Source of the DNA: JARLGU01 sp036504535
Lineage (GTDB): Bacteria; Armatimonadota; Armatimonadia; Armatimonadales; Capsulimonadaceae
Direction: 5' to 3'
DNA: 64,000 nt
Assembly (NCBI GenBank): GCA_036504535.1
Contig: DASXUY010000049.1
Span: 1-64,000, forward strand
How positions within the stretch are numbered: the stretch's first letter is position 1; every line of letters begins with the position of its first letter. Below the pieces are notes generated by a model. The model saw nothing but the letters and a program-made list of their open reading frames with translations. It made no database searches and was not told the origin of the DNA. Position numbers and translations under genes: made by a program. Below, piece by piece: positions 28,776-37,570 of this stretch.

Positions 28776-29022
28776 TGGACGGCTAACCCGAAAGATGTGC
28801 AACACAGCGGTAATAGAAGTCGATTGGCATTTTCCTAGCGATGTTGCGAAGATCGATCCTTTCATCTTCACGCCGCTCATTCGGAGTTCAGTTCTTCGGC
28901 GGTTTTCACTCTCGCCTTACTCCTATTCCAAAGCGGCTGGCGATAACACCACGCTACGTGAAAATCAACGTCGTCTAAATAATCCGAAATAGCTAGACAA
29001 CCAAAGGAATCCTGCCGCCAGG

Positions 29023-29412
29023 CTAGTTAATGGTAGGATTTGTTCGTCCTTTCAATATCCTCGTAATCGTAGACTCAACTAGCTCCTGGTAGTCCAGGCC
29101 AAACCGAACACACAATTCGTCGATACGCACGTTCACAGGGCTTTCCACAGTTCCGCTGCATATATTTGCCTTAATATCGAAAACAAAACTAACAATTCCG
29201 GACGAAACACTGACTGAATGGATATCACCTATTTGACAGCTATTAATCTGATCGTTGTATTCAAAGTCAATTTCCGAATCGCCTAAATTACTACCGGTTA
29301 AGGTTGCATATCGGAGCAGATCGCCGCATTCATCCACCTCTTCAAAGGCGAGCATAACAAAGTCATCATCGTCCACCAAGCTCACGCCATTAGCTTCCAT
29401 TATCTCAACCAT
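29023..29412 (-). CDS. Small acidic protein, possible orphan immunity protein
   Basis: A 129-aa, strongly acidic, soluble protein (VDDDDFVMLAFEEVDECGD near the N-terminus) with no signal peptide or membrane segment. The ATG has a strong GAAGGAGA ribosome binding site seven bases upstream, unlike the decayed sequence around it, suggesting it is still expressed. It begins about 58 bp after the end of a broken Rhs core (29470-29990) on the same strand, exactly where an immunity gene would sit. I do not recognise the family. Confidence 0.5.
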   Translation of the reverse strand: MVEIMEANGVSLVDDDDFVMLAFEEVDECGDLLRYATLTGSNLGDSEIDFEYNDQINSCQIGDIHSVSVSSGIVSFVFDIKANICSGTVESPVNVRIDELCVRFGLDYQELVESTITRILKGRTNPTIN

Positions 29413-29469
29413 TCTTATCTCCTTCGCTATCTTTACGTAGGTACAGGCTAATATCTGACAGTGTAAGCG

Positions 29470-29990
29470 TCATATCCAAATGTGCATCTCGTCGTCAACC
29501 TCAACCGCCGCATTCCCCACGTACCGGTACAGGTTCCAGCCTCCGCCCCCAACCCCAGCCGGTCGCGGCTGATCCAGCGGCCCAAGGGCGGCGCGTAGTA
29601 GCGGTCGCGGACGTAGACGAGCAGCGCATCGTCGTCGTAGTAGCCCACCGCGCCGCCGAAGCTGAACGGGTTCACGATACTGCCGGGGCGAGCGTCCAGC
29701 CCCCCGCCTCGCTTTATGTGTGTGAGCTTGACGCCCTTTACACTTTGACCGATGACATGCTTTACACTTCTACGTGTTCGTCGAGGTTTATTGGCTTGGC
29801 GGGCCAGTGTTGTGACCGGAGCCGAACGCGTCCATTAGGTACGACGCCACCGGTTCACCAACGGTATCAGTCAACTCCCGCGTGTTCGACGACAGGTCGA
29901 AGCCGTGGGGCGTTTTCGTGTACCGCGCGATGGGCTCGCCGGTCTCCGCAGTCACGTATAGCGTCGAGCCGGAAAAGCGCTGCAGGCGGG
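29470..29990 (-). pseudogene. Decayed Rhs core C-terminus with frameshift
   Basis: Pieces in order on the minus strand: GFDLSSNTRELTDTVGEPVA SYLMDAFG (about 29830-29900); then, after about 120 unrelated bases, NPFSFGGAVGYYDDDALLVY and RDRYYAPPLGRWISRDRLGL. A single-base frameshift near 29545 follows, after which WNLYRYVGNAAVEVDDEMHI W continues in the next frame to a stop at about 29470. The toxin tip is absent or only a few residues long. Together with 28407-28775 it represents a second, degenerate Rhs lineage in the window. Confidence 0.75.
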
Positions 29991-30003
29991 GCCCCCGAGT
30001 CAT

Positions 30004-30111
30004 TGTCTGAACTGTGATTGATTTGATCGAATGATTACCATGATTCAAGCACATTACCAGCCGCCTATCAATCACGCCAATCATATAATCACACAAATCA
30101 CAGTTCAGACA
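30004..30111. repeat. MITE-like element with perfect 16-bp terminal inverted repeats
   Basis: TGTCTGAACTGTGATT at 30004-30019 is the exact reverse complement of 30096-30111. The 76-bp interior is AT-rich and itself rich in ATGATT/AATCAT half-sites, so the whole 108 bp can fold into a long hairpin. It contains no open reading frame. It resembles widespread palindromic repeat elements beginning CTGAACTGTGATT, but that recollection cannot be checked here. Confidence 0.7.
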
Positions 30112-30262
30112 TATGTGTTTGCCTGTGCTGCAGATGCAAATGCCGAATAGCGTAGTCGGGCACGTTTCCCCGATCCCTCTTCGACAGCCCAGCCAATCAG
30201 CCAAGCACTGCCACTTTATTCTAAGTGTTTCGGCACCATACGGAAAATGGGCAGACTTGTGG

Positions 30263-30283
30263 CATAATACGAACATACGTTCT
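30263..30283 (+). promoter_or_regulatory. Candidate SOS (LexA) box and extended -10 promoter of imuB-like gene
   Basis: CGAACATACGTTCT at 30270-30283 matches the Gram-positive LexA operator CGAAC-N4-GTTCG at 9 of 10 defined positions. It sits two bases downstream of an extended -10 element (TGG-CATAAT, -10 at 30263-30268), an ideal position for repression of transcription initiation. The imuB-like GTG start is 183 bp downstream. The leader holds an ATG-initiated 26-codon frame at 30286 without a ribosome binding site. Confidence 0.65.
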
Positions 30284-30465
30284 AAATGTCAATAGACTGT
30301 CCGCTAAAGAAGGGTTCACCTTGCAGTGACCGTTCTTCCGCCGCGCAGCGGCAAAGGGCCTTCTGAGCGCCCGCAGGGGTGCAATCTGCACTTTACAGGC
30401 GCGCCTTTAGTCGCCGGCTATCCGAGATACATCTCTACTACTAACCGCTAAATGGAAACCGTCAC

Positions 30466-31893
30466 GTGATTGCCTGTTTCATAACCGAGATGACCGGTAT
30501 CGCTTGCGAACGGGCGCGTTTGCCTCATTTGCACGCGCAGCCTTTTGCGTTGCGGGACGATAAGGGCCTGCTCGCCGCCGTGTCACCGGAAGCGTTCCCG
30601 TTCGGCGTTCGGCGGGGGCAGGCGGCGACATTCGCACGCAGCCTTTGCCAGGGTCTGGTGGTGCTGCCCTATGATACCGCCGTCTATCTTGAGGCCGCAC
30701 AGGCGATCTGGGACACGGTTGCGGTGGAAAGCTCGATCGTGGAGCCTGTTTCGCCCGAAGTGGTGTTCGCGGAGATCAGCGGTACCGGTCTGCTGGAGCG
30801 TATCAAGGAGCTGGCGGACTGTATCGCCGACGCTATCGGCGCCGGTGTGTGTGTCGGCCTCGGCAAGAGCAAGCTGGTCGCGATTCAGGCGGCGCGGCTA
30901 TCGGAGGGTAACCCGGTGATGGTGGCGGCGGGCCGGGAGCGTCCCCTGCTCTCGCCCGTGCCGCTCGCCGACTTGCCTGCGCTGAAGCCCGCGCTGGTGG
31001 CTAAGGCGGAAAAGCTGGGCGTCCACACCCTCGGCGACCTGATGGCGCTTCCGGTGCGCGAAACCGAGCGGCAGTTCGGCCAGTCGGCGCACCATTTGCG
31101 GGAACTGGCGAAGGGAGACGACGGCGACCGGGTTCGCGCGCTCTGGCCGCCGCGTATTGTGGAATATGCGCTGCGATTCGATGACGAGGTCACCGACGAA
31201 GGCGCAATCCATCATGCGCTCGGGTTGTGCGCGTCCCACATCGCCAGGATGCTGGCGATTGAAAGCCGCTATTGCCGAACGCTTACGCTGGAAGTGGAGA
31301 TGAACAAGGTTTCGTCGGTGCTGCGCGAAGAGCTCAACGAGCCCACACACGATCCGGGGTTTCTTCAGCGTGCCGCGATCCGCCTCTTCGACCGGCTCAA
31401 GATCAGCGAACCGGTCACACGGCTGCATCTGGAAGCAGGCGAGATCAGCGCGGGATCGGGTGTGCAGCTGTCGTTTCTCGACGAAAGCGACGAGAACGGC
31501 AAGCTCTCGTTCGATGATCGCAAGAGCCTTGACGCCGCCGTGAAGCACTTGAAGGAGAAGTACGGAGTCGGTGCCGTAGTCAACGGCGGATTGGTGCATC
31601 AAGCACAGCGGATCCACCTGTGGACCTACCCACTGGGGCATGTAAGCGACGAGGCAGTTCGGGTCGTCACCAATCCCGGCGGCCTGCCGGTGCGCCTGTA
31701 CCGCGAGATGCCGCGCTCGCATGAGACGCTGCATTACATGATTGTCGAAGTGCAAAACCAGTGGCGGGAGACGGATTGGTCGTGGGGCAAGCTCTCTGAG
31801 AAAACATGCTACCGTGTCGCCACCGAGCCCGACGGCCTCTACGAACTGCACCAGCTTGGCGGACAATGGCGGCTGCGCGCCGTGGCGGACTAG
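30466..31893 (+). CDS. imuB: ImuB-like Y-family DNA polymerase accessory protein
   Basis: A 475-aa Y-family (UmuC/DinB-like) protein. The GVCVGLGKSKLVAIQAARLS segment (about 127-147) corresponds to the 'iG.s..lAklA' motif, followed by a helix-hairpin-helix region (LGVHTLGDLMALP) and little-finger-like sequence. The catalytic carboxylates of true Y polymerases are missing: the N-terminus is ACFITEMTG rather than D-x-D/N-x-F, and SIDE is replaced by SPEVVFAEISG. These losses are typical of ImuB, the inactive scaffold that brings DnaE2 to the beta clamp during SOS mutagenesis. The GTG at 30466 is the only plausible start, with an in-frame TAA 24 bp upstream. dnaE2 is at 51418; no imuA-type partner is seen. 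The gene converges with the GH26-like gene 10 bp downstream. Confidence 0.75.
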   Translation: MIACFITEMTGIACERARLPHLHAQPFALRDDKGLLAAVSPEAFPFGVRRGQAATFARSLCQGLVVLPYDTAVYLEAAQAIWDTVAVESSIVEPVSPEVVFAEISGTGLLERIKELADCIADAIGAGVCVGLGKSKLVAIQAARLSEGNPVMVAAGRERPLLSPVPLADLPALKPALVAKAEKLGVHTLGDLMALPVRETERQFGQSAHHLRELAKGDDGDRVRALWPPRIVEYALRFDDEVTDEGAIHHALGLCASHIARMLAIESRYCRTLTLEVEMNKVSSVLREELNEPTHDPGFLQRAAIRLFDRLKISEPVTRLHLEAGEISAGSGVQLSFLDESDENGKLSFDDRKSLDAAVKHLKEKYGVGAVVNGGLVHQAQRIHLWTYPLGHVSDEAVRVVTNPGGLPVRLYREMPRSHETLHYMIVEVQNQWRETDWSWGKLSEKTCYRVATEPDGLYELHQLGGQWRLRAVAD

Positions 31894-31903
31894 CCAGGCT
31901 GCG

Positions 31904-33508
31904 CTACTCCTTGCTTGCCGATTCCGAGTTCGGCGTAACGACCGTGAAGTCAACCTGAGACTTGCCTGCGAGACGCTTCTGGGAGTCGTACACCTGCACT
32001 TCCACCTGATGCCGCCCCGGTGACAGGCCGCTCGGCGTGAGCGACACACCGTGATCGCCCGGCTGGGTTGCCCTGCCGATTGTGACACCATCGAGCAGTG
32101 TCACCACTGTCGGGAAAAGCTCATAGGACTCGACCGAGGAGGTAATAGTCACGGGCGGCACGAGAACACTGGTCGGACCAAGGGGGCGTATCGCCTTTGA
32201 TGGAGCGTCGATTGCGGTTGTGACGACACGCGGCAGGAAATAGTCAGACGCCAGTGAGCGCTGCAGGGTCTTGAGCACCAACTGGCTGTCGGTGACACAG
32301 TAGTTGTTTAGGCGTCGGCTTGGCATCACGTCGGGCGAGATCAAGTTGTTCGAATCGAAAATACCGACCATCTTGATGCGTGGAAACTGCCGCGGAAGCG
32401 CCGTAAAGAATGTGGCGATCTTCGCTGCCGCGACATCCGAATAGTCCTTTGACGAGTTCAGCTTCTCCTGATGCGACGCCCCGAACTCGCAAACGGCGAT
32501 CGGCTTTCGGGCCGAGTAGCGATCATAAAGCTTGCGGATCAGCGCGGTCGGGTGTTCAAGGGCTGCGGGCCGCTGAGGGTCGTTGTCGTGGTGAACAACG
32601 GTGTAGACGTTGATGCCCACCCAGTCGACGACATCGTCGCCGGGGTAGTATAGGTCGTAATTGTTGTCGGGGAGTGAGTTGACGCACCATATCATCGCTG
32701 CATTTGGCGCTTCAACCTCAAAGATGTCGTGCAGCAGCCGAAATTTGGTACGGTACAGCTTGGGGTCGTCGTGATAGCTGGTCCACGTACCGTTCATCTC
32801 ACCGGCAAACCGGATAAAGACTGGGCCGCCGACGTCGGCGATGTCGCGGGCGAAACGGTGCAGGTAGTCGTTATCCTGAACGGATTCGAGACCATAGTCC
32901 GGTTCCCACGCCACCTGAGGAACGATGCCGTATTTCTTGAGCGATTTGGCCCAAGCTAGCGGGAACGGCTGTCCATAGCGGCAGTACACCCACGAGCACG
33001 CGAGAGGCTTCGCGAGGAGCTTACCGAGTTGCGCGGCGCGGCTGGCGAAAAGCGCCCCCTCGCCGTGCCATTGGGAGCCACCATCTCCTAACAACGCATC
33101 GTTACCGACAAATGCGCTGAAGTAGCACCCATAGGCAGGCTCGTACTTTGCGGCCGTGAACGATTTCTTGAGCTCTTTGCGATCCTGGGCCGATTCGACG
33201 TAGATGCCAATGCGCGTATCCCACCGGTCCGCCTTCAGGCGCTCAACAGTCGCTGCATTTGCATCGCCCAGCCTGTCGTAGACGGCGGCTTCAGCGCGGT
33301 AGTTGGCCGCCGCGTCGGCATACCTGCCCTGAAGCACCGCCATCTCGGCCAGACGCCGGAACTCGGCAGCGGTTCTGGAGCGCGGCGCAGCCGACGGCGC
33401 GGCAACTACCATGGATCCGGTAATGGCGAGAAGGGCAAGGGCGATGACGCACGCTCGCCGGTTTTGGGGGTAAGGGTAACTTCTGAATAGCTTCACAGGA
33501 TTGATCAA
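31904..33508 (-). CDS. Secreted GH26-like glycoside hydrolase (beta-mannanase fold)
   Basis: A 534-aa exported protein: signal peptide about 1-36 (hydrophobic VIALALLAITGSMVVA), a short TPR-like helical segment (about 45-95), a (beta/alpha)8 domain (about 98-410) and a C-terminal Ig-like domain. The core has GH26-type motifs: FIRFAGEMNG with candidate acid/base E237, AAMIWCVN, DWVGINVYT and PIAVCEFGAS with candidate nucleophile E341. Family members cut beta-1,4-mannans and related glycans; the true substrate is unknown because similarity is only to the catalytic motifs. The start is uncertain: TTG at 33508 or GTG at 33496, neither with a strong ribosome binding site. It is divergent from the GH38 alpha-mannosidase, which suggests shared mannose-glycan metabolism. 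Confidence 0.7.
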   Translation of the reverse strand: MINPVKLFRSYPYPQNRRACVIALALLAITGSMVVAAPSAAPRSRTAAEFRRLAEMAVLQGRYADAAANYRAEAAVYDRLGDANAATVERLKADRWDTRIGIYVESAQDRKELKKSFTAAKYEPAYGCYFSAFVGNDALLGDGGSQWHGEGALFASRAAQLGKLLAKPLACSWVYCRYGQPFPLAWAKSLKKYGIVPQVAWEPDYGLESVQDNDYLHRFARDIADVGGPVFIRFAGEMNGTWTSYHDDPKLYRTKFRLLHDIFEVEAPNAAMIWCVNSLPDNNYDLYYPGDDVVDWVGINVYTVVHHDNDPQRPAALEHPTALIRKLYDRYSARKPIAVCEFGASHQEKLNSSKDYSDVAAAKIATFFTALPRQFPRIKMVGIFDSNNLISPDVMPSRRLNNYCVTDSQLVLKTLQRSLASDYFLPRVVTTAIDAPSKAIRPLGPTSVLVPPVTITSSVESYELFPTVVTLLDGVTIGRATQPGDHGVSLTPSGLSPGRHQVEVQVYDSQKRLAGKSQVDFTVVTPNSESASKE

Positions 33509-33529
33509 AGTGCAACAACGCTACACACT

Positions 33530-33535
33530 ATTATA
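33530..33535 (-). promoter_or_regulatory. Candidate -10 box in GH26/GH38 divergent region
   Basis: A perfect TATAAT on the minus strand lies 22 bases upstream of the GH26-like start, without an evident -35. The 236-bp divergent region also holds two near-palindromic TTGATCAA motifs (33501-33508 and 33575-33582) that could be operator half-sites. Confidence 0.3.
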
Positions 33536-33744
33536 CGACCCATTAACCGCTATAGTTTCCCTCCAGCCAATCATGTTGATCAATCCGGGCACAATCTAGA
33601 TCATCACTTTGGGTCAGCCAATCGCATTAAAGGAAAAATCTTGGCAGTAAATGCGCAGGAAAACGATGGACTTCTGGCGAACCTCGTTGTGCTTACTGGC
33701 CACTTCTACTATTGTTGTAAAAACGAATTCGAGGACTCCCACTC

Positions 33745-36708
33745 ATGTCATCTACCTTTCAGGCATTTCTAACCCACCGGCATATCACCACACCCGACGA
33801 AAAAACGGAAAGGTTGGTGAGACGTGCCACGTTACAATTGGAATTCGCCCGAAGGTTCGCTACTGTCCACCGCAACGAAGGATGGCCAGCATTGATCGAT
33901 ATCGTCGAAGCTTCGCTGCTTGCTGCGGGGTCGTCGCCCGGCGCGCTCGAAAAGGCGCTCCAATCGGCTGAGGACGCCCTTTCAGACATTGGTAAGGAAG
34001 CGAAGAAGTACACGATACACTGTGTCGGACACGGGCACATTGACATGAACTGGATGTGGAGCTGGCCAGAGACTGTGGCGACAACTCATGACACGTTCGC
34101 GTCTGTGCTCAGCCTCATGCGACGTTACCCTACCCTCACCTACTCACAGAGTCAGGGCACTGTCTATGCTCTTGTCGAGCGCTACCATCCGGCTATGTTC
34201 GAAGAGATTCGCCAGCGAGTCAAAGAGGGACGCTGGGAAGTGACCGCAGCTCACTGGGTGGAAGGCGATAAAAACCTGGTCTCCGGCGAAAGCATTTGCC
34301 GCCACCTGTTTCTAACACGCTCTTACTTCTTCGAAAAGTTTGGCATCGAGTTCGACACTCAAACCGTAGACTGGGAGCCGGACACATTCGGCCACGCGGC
34401 ATCGATTCCGTCGATGCTGGCTCAGGGTGGAGTCAAGCACTACTACTGCTGCCGTCCCGGCGGCGGGTTCGATCACCCGATGATCGGCGATCCGCGCCCG
34501 CGATTGTTTTACTGGAAAGCTCCCGATGGCGCTCAGGTTCTCGTCAACCGCGAAGCGACCTGGTACAACAGCTATGTCAATATCGGCGACAATATAGCGA
34601 TGCCGTTCGGCGACTTCATCGAGGAGACCGGCCTCCACAACTGGCTGAACGTATTTGGCATCGGAAACCACGGCGGCGGACCGACCAGAACCGAGATAGA
34701 CTACCTGCTCGAACTTGCGGAATGGCCGATCTACCCGGCGGTGGAGTTCAGCACATCGGCGCGCTATTTCGCTACAATCGACGCAGAGCTTGAGAGTGGA
34801 CGCGCCAAGCCGATCCCCACAATCGAACACGAGCTCAACTTCGAGTTCGCTGGCTGTTACACGTCGCAAAGCCTCATCAAGCAGGCCAACAGGTTCGGCG
34901 AAAACTACCTTATTGAAGCAGAAACACTTGGCGCTATCGCGCAGCGTTCCGCCAATACACGCTACCCAGTCGATCAGATGCGGGAAGCATGGCTCAAGGT
35001 CTTGTTCAATCAGTTCCACGATATCCTGCCCGGCTCGGGAATACGACAAACCCGCGAGCATGCCACGGCAGCGTTCCAGGAGGTCGGCGCGATCACCGGA
35101 GCCATCAAGCGCAACGCGCTGACCGCGATCACAGCGCGGATTGACACCGCAGCGCTACTGCCTCCGACATGGGCAGGCGAGCTCGAACTGGACGCCAAAC
35201 CCGGCGGCGTTTTCGAAGCAGGCGCCGGACTCGGGGCGACAACAACAGGTATTTCCGTCGCGGGCTCGACTGGCAACAGGTTCCGCCCTGTGGTCGTGCT
35301 TAACACGTGCGCCTGGCAGCGTTCCGAGAGTGTTCGCGTCTCCCTCTATGACACCGGCTTCAACCCGGACGCAATCGTCGTTGTTTCCGACGACGATACG
35401 ATTAGCCCGGCAATGGCGATCGGCAAGAACCCTAACGACTGGGGGCACAGTCGTATCGATGTGGTCTTCGACGCCGTGGATATCCCGCCTCTCGGATACC
35501 GCACATTTGTGCTCGCGGAGCGCAGCAGCTTGCCTGCGGCGGTGACGGAATCAGCACGGCCGGTTTCGATCAGCCCCAAGCTCGAGGTCACGACACCGTT
35601 CCTGAGCTACAAAATCGACGCAGACCGTGGAGGCATCCGCAACCTCGTTGATTTGCGCACCGGTGCCATCTTATCTACACCGGAATCGTCGCCCATGGGC
35701 GCGATTGAATATGTCACCGAGCGGCCAATCGACATGTCGGCATGGGTTCTCGGCAGCGAGGTCGATCCGGGTGTCGCACTCAAGGCAACGTCTAGCAAGC
35801 TCCACGGCGCTCCGCGCAGCGAAGCTACTGGCAAAACGCGGACCGAGGCGCCGGTCGGAATTGAGCATGACCTATCGCTCGCTGTCCCCGGTACCACAAG
35901 CACGGTTAAACTACGGCAGCGTATTCACTCCCTGGAGCCACGCATCGATTTTGAAGCCGTGATCGACTGGCGCGAAATTGGAAGCAATGAGCGCGGCATC
36001 CCCGGTCTCGTGGTTTCGGTGCCGATTCCGCTGACATCGATAACAGCACGTTACGAGATACCATTTGGCAGCGTCACGCGCGACCTCTACAACGGTGAAG
36101 AGCTTCCGTCGCTCCGGTACGCTCACATAGGCGGCACAGCGAAAGTCGCGGTAGGAAAGCCCGTGCACGCCGGTGTCACGCTCATCCAGGACTGCAAGCA
36201 CGGCTACTCAGTAGTCGGCAACGACAAAGATGGCTACGAACTTCGCCTTCGCTTGGTGCGATCATCCTACAATCCTGATCCCCTCCCCGAAGTCGCTGTC
36301 ACGACGGTCCGCTTCTCTCTCTACTTCCACGACAAGCCAGCCGATCCGGCCAGCCTCGCTCGTCTCGGCGCGCTATGGAACTGCCCCCCCATAGTCCTTC
36401 CTGCCGCCGTGCAGCGGGGCGATGCTCCCCTCAGCCGCTCGTATGCGCGCGTCATCTCGCCCAACCACGAACTGACTGCGCTCAAGCTCTCCGAAGACAA
36501 GAGCGACCTCGTTTTGCGTGTGGTCGAGCTCAATGGCGAAGACTCCGACGCCGTGATCGAGCTCGGCCCCGAACTACTGCACCGGGCGACCAAGGTGTCC
36601 TGCGTCGACCTCTTCGAGCGACCAGTGGACGGGATCGCGGATCTGACCGGCGGGTTTATCAATGTTCGTGTGCCAGCCAACGGCTTCGTGTCGCTCCTGG
36701 TACGATAG
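33745..36708 (+). CDS. Alpha-mannosidase, GH38
   Basis: A 987-aa glycoside hydrolase family 38 enzyme that releases alpha-linked mannose. The catalytic (beta/alpha)7 domain contains the zinc motif GHGHIDMNWMW (H98, D100), the nucleophile/zinc ligand D213 in WEPDTFGH, and later motifs (GNHGGGPTR, HDILPGS). The middle three-helix bundle and the C-terminal beta-sandwich domains are complete. There is no signal peptide, so it should be cytoplasmic and act on imported oligosaccharides. GAGGA lies nine bases before the ATG. It is transcribed divergently from the secreted GH26-like enzyme, so extracellular cleavage followed by intracellular trimming of mannosides is a reasonable inference. Confidence 0.92.
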   Translation: MSSTFQAFLTHRHITTPDEKTERLVRRATLQLEFARRFATVHRNEGWPALIDIVEASLLAAGSSPGALEKALQSAEDALSDIGKEAKKYTIHCVGHGHIDMNWMWSWPETVATTHDTFASVLSLMRRYPTLTYSQSQGTVYALVERYHPAMFEEIRQRVKEGRWEVTAAHWVEGDKNLVSGESICRHLFLTRSYFFEKFGIEFDTQTVDWEPDTFGHAASIPSMLAQGGVKHYYCCRPGGGFDHPMIGDPRPRLFYWKAPDGAQVLVNREATWYNSYVNIGDNIAMPFGDFIEETGLHNWLNVFGIGNHGGGPTRTEIDYLLELAEWPIYPAVEFSTSARYFATIDAELESGRAKPIPTIEHELNFEFAGCYTSQSLIKQANRFGENYLIEAETLGAIAQRSANTRYPVDQMREAWLKVLFNQFHDILPGSGIRQTREHATAAFQEVGAITGAIKRNALTAITARIDTAALLPPTWAGELELDAKPGGVFEAGAGLGATTTGISVAGSTGNRFRPVVVLNTCAWQRSESVRVSLYDTGFNPDAIVVVSDDDTISPAMAIGKNPNDWGHSRIDVVFDAVDIPPLGYRTFVLAERSSLPAAVTESARPVSISPKLEVTTPFLSYKIDADRGGIRNLVDLRTGAILSTPESSPMGAIEYVTERPIDMSAWVLGSEVDPGVALKATSSKLHGAPRSEATGKTRTEAPVGIEHDLSLAVPGTTSTVKLRQRIHSLEPRIDFEAVIDWREIGSNERGIPGLVVSVPIPLTSITARYEIPFGSVTRDLYNGEELPSLRYAHIGGTAKVAVGKPVHAGVTLIQDCKHGYSVVGNDKDGYELRLRLVRSSYNPDPLPEVAVTTVRFSLYFHDKPADPASLARLGALWNCPPIVLPAAVQRGDAPLSRSYARVISPNHELTALKLSEDKSDLVLRVVELNGEDSDAVIELGPELLHRATKVSCVDLFERPVDGIADLTGGFINVRVPANGFVSLLVR

Positions 36709-36847
36709 CGCTGGGCCGGATTACCCCGGTGCGTGCCGCCCCACCCCACACGGTGGGGATATGATGACTGCGCTCAGAAGCGAGGTCATCGCCTGCCTCT
36801 TGGCGGTTTGACTGGGTGGGCGGGGCGGAAAATACCTCATCCCCCAG

Positions 36848-36875
36848 CCCCTTCTCCTAGGATAAGGAGAAGGGG
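36848..36875 (+). terminator. Strong hairpin (dispersed-repeat type)
   Basis: An 11-bp perfect stem CCCCTTCTCCT / AGGAGAAGGGG with a six-base loop. There is no T tract. A degenerate second copy (CCCCTCTCCT ... AGGACGAGGGG) lies at 37326-37352, so this is more likely a dispersed palindromic repeat than a dedicated terminator for the GH38 gene, whose stop is 140 bp away. Confidence 0.4.
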
Positions 36876-36913
36876 AGTCCAGGATGATGGAGTGCGACCA
36901 GTCTTCGGGCTGC

Positions 36914-36962
36914 GTTTTGCGCGTTTTGCGTTGCGCAATGCGATTCTTTTTTTTGCGCAAAA
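36914..36962. repeat. 49-bp palindromic repeat, copy 1
   Basis: Begins GTTTTGCGCGTTTTGC and ends TTTTTTGCGCAAAA; contains the inner palindromes TTGCGCAA and TTTTGCGCAAAA. Copy 2 at 37125-37173 has the same length and differs at three positions. The whole stretch 36709-37570 has no gene and is assembled from such repeats and hairpins, plus a duplicated GGGCCGGATTACCCC-type motif (about 36714 and 36967) and a duplicated TGCGCTCAG(A/T)AGCGAGGT motif (about 36770 and 37254). Confidence 0.75.
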
Positions 36963-37124
36963 CTGTGGGCCGGATTACCCCTGCTCGTTCGGCTCGCTGT
37001 CCCCAAGTGATTGGGGACTATGATGCCCGACCACGTTGGCGATCCAGATTCCCCCCGACTCGTGCCGCGCCACGAGTGGGGTTTATGACGTCCGACCACT
37101 TCTTGGCTAAACGGGTTCGTGGCA

Positions 37125-37173
37125 GTTTTGCGCGTTTTGCATTGCGCAACGCGATTCTATTTTTTGCGCAAAA
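37125..37173. repeat. 49-bp palindromic repeat, copy 2
   Basis: Same length as copy 1 at 36914-36962, with 46 of 49 bases identical by eye. It is followed by CCCCCCGGCTCGC. It is flanked on the right by the degenerate CCCCTCTCCT hairpin at 37326-37352 and an AT-rich stretch (37430-37510) holding the inverted repeat GTTATAT/ATATAAC. Confidence 0.75.
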
Positions 37174-37570
37174 TCCCCCCGGCTCGCTTTGAGCTCGCCT
37201 ATCGAAGCCGCGAGCACAGGCTCGCCGCCCCCGCAAGCAGGGGCTATGTTGTTGCGCTCAGTAGCGAGGTGGCAGACCAGGTCTTGGCAAGCTGAGAGTG
37301 GCGGCTGACAATACCTCACCCCCGCCCCCTCTCCTACGATAAGGACGAGGGGAGTAAGAGGCGTGCGGGAGCGGCGGCGGCCTGGATTGGCGTCGCTGGG
37401 CTATGAAGCGCGGGTGCGCGTTGTCAAGGTGCAAAAAGTGTTTACAGTTATATTATATCAAAAATATAACTTCTTAGCAATATTTAACGAACATAATATC
37501 TATTTTGTTCGCGTGCATCCGCTAAAGCGATGCCTGAGAAGAGAAGATCGCCCTGCGGGCTAAGAGTGAT

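Noticed and set aside
30898..32091. 397-codon minus-strand frame opposite the imuB-like gene
   Set aside because: Antisense shadow of a GC-rich gene with clear family motifs on the plus strand; no ribosome binding site and no recognisable domain.
37363..37563. 66-codon plus-strand frame in the repeat-rich gap
   Set aside because: No ribosome binding site, crosses an abrupt shift from GC- to AT-rich DNA, and shows no protein-like pattern.
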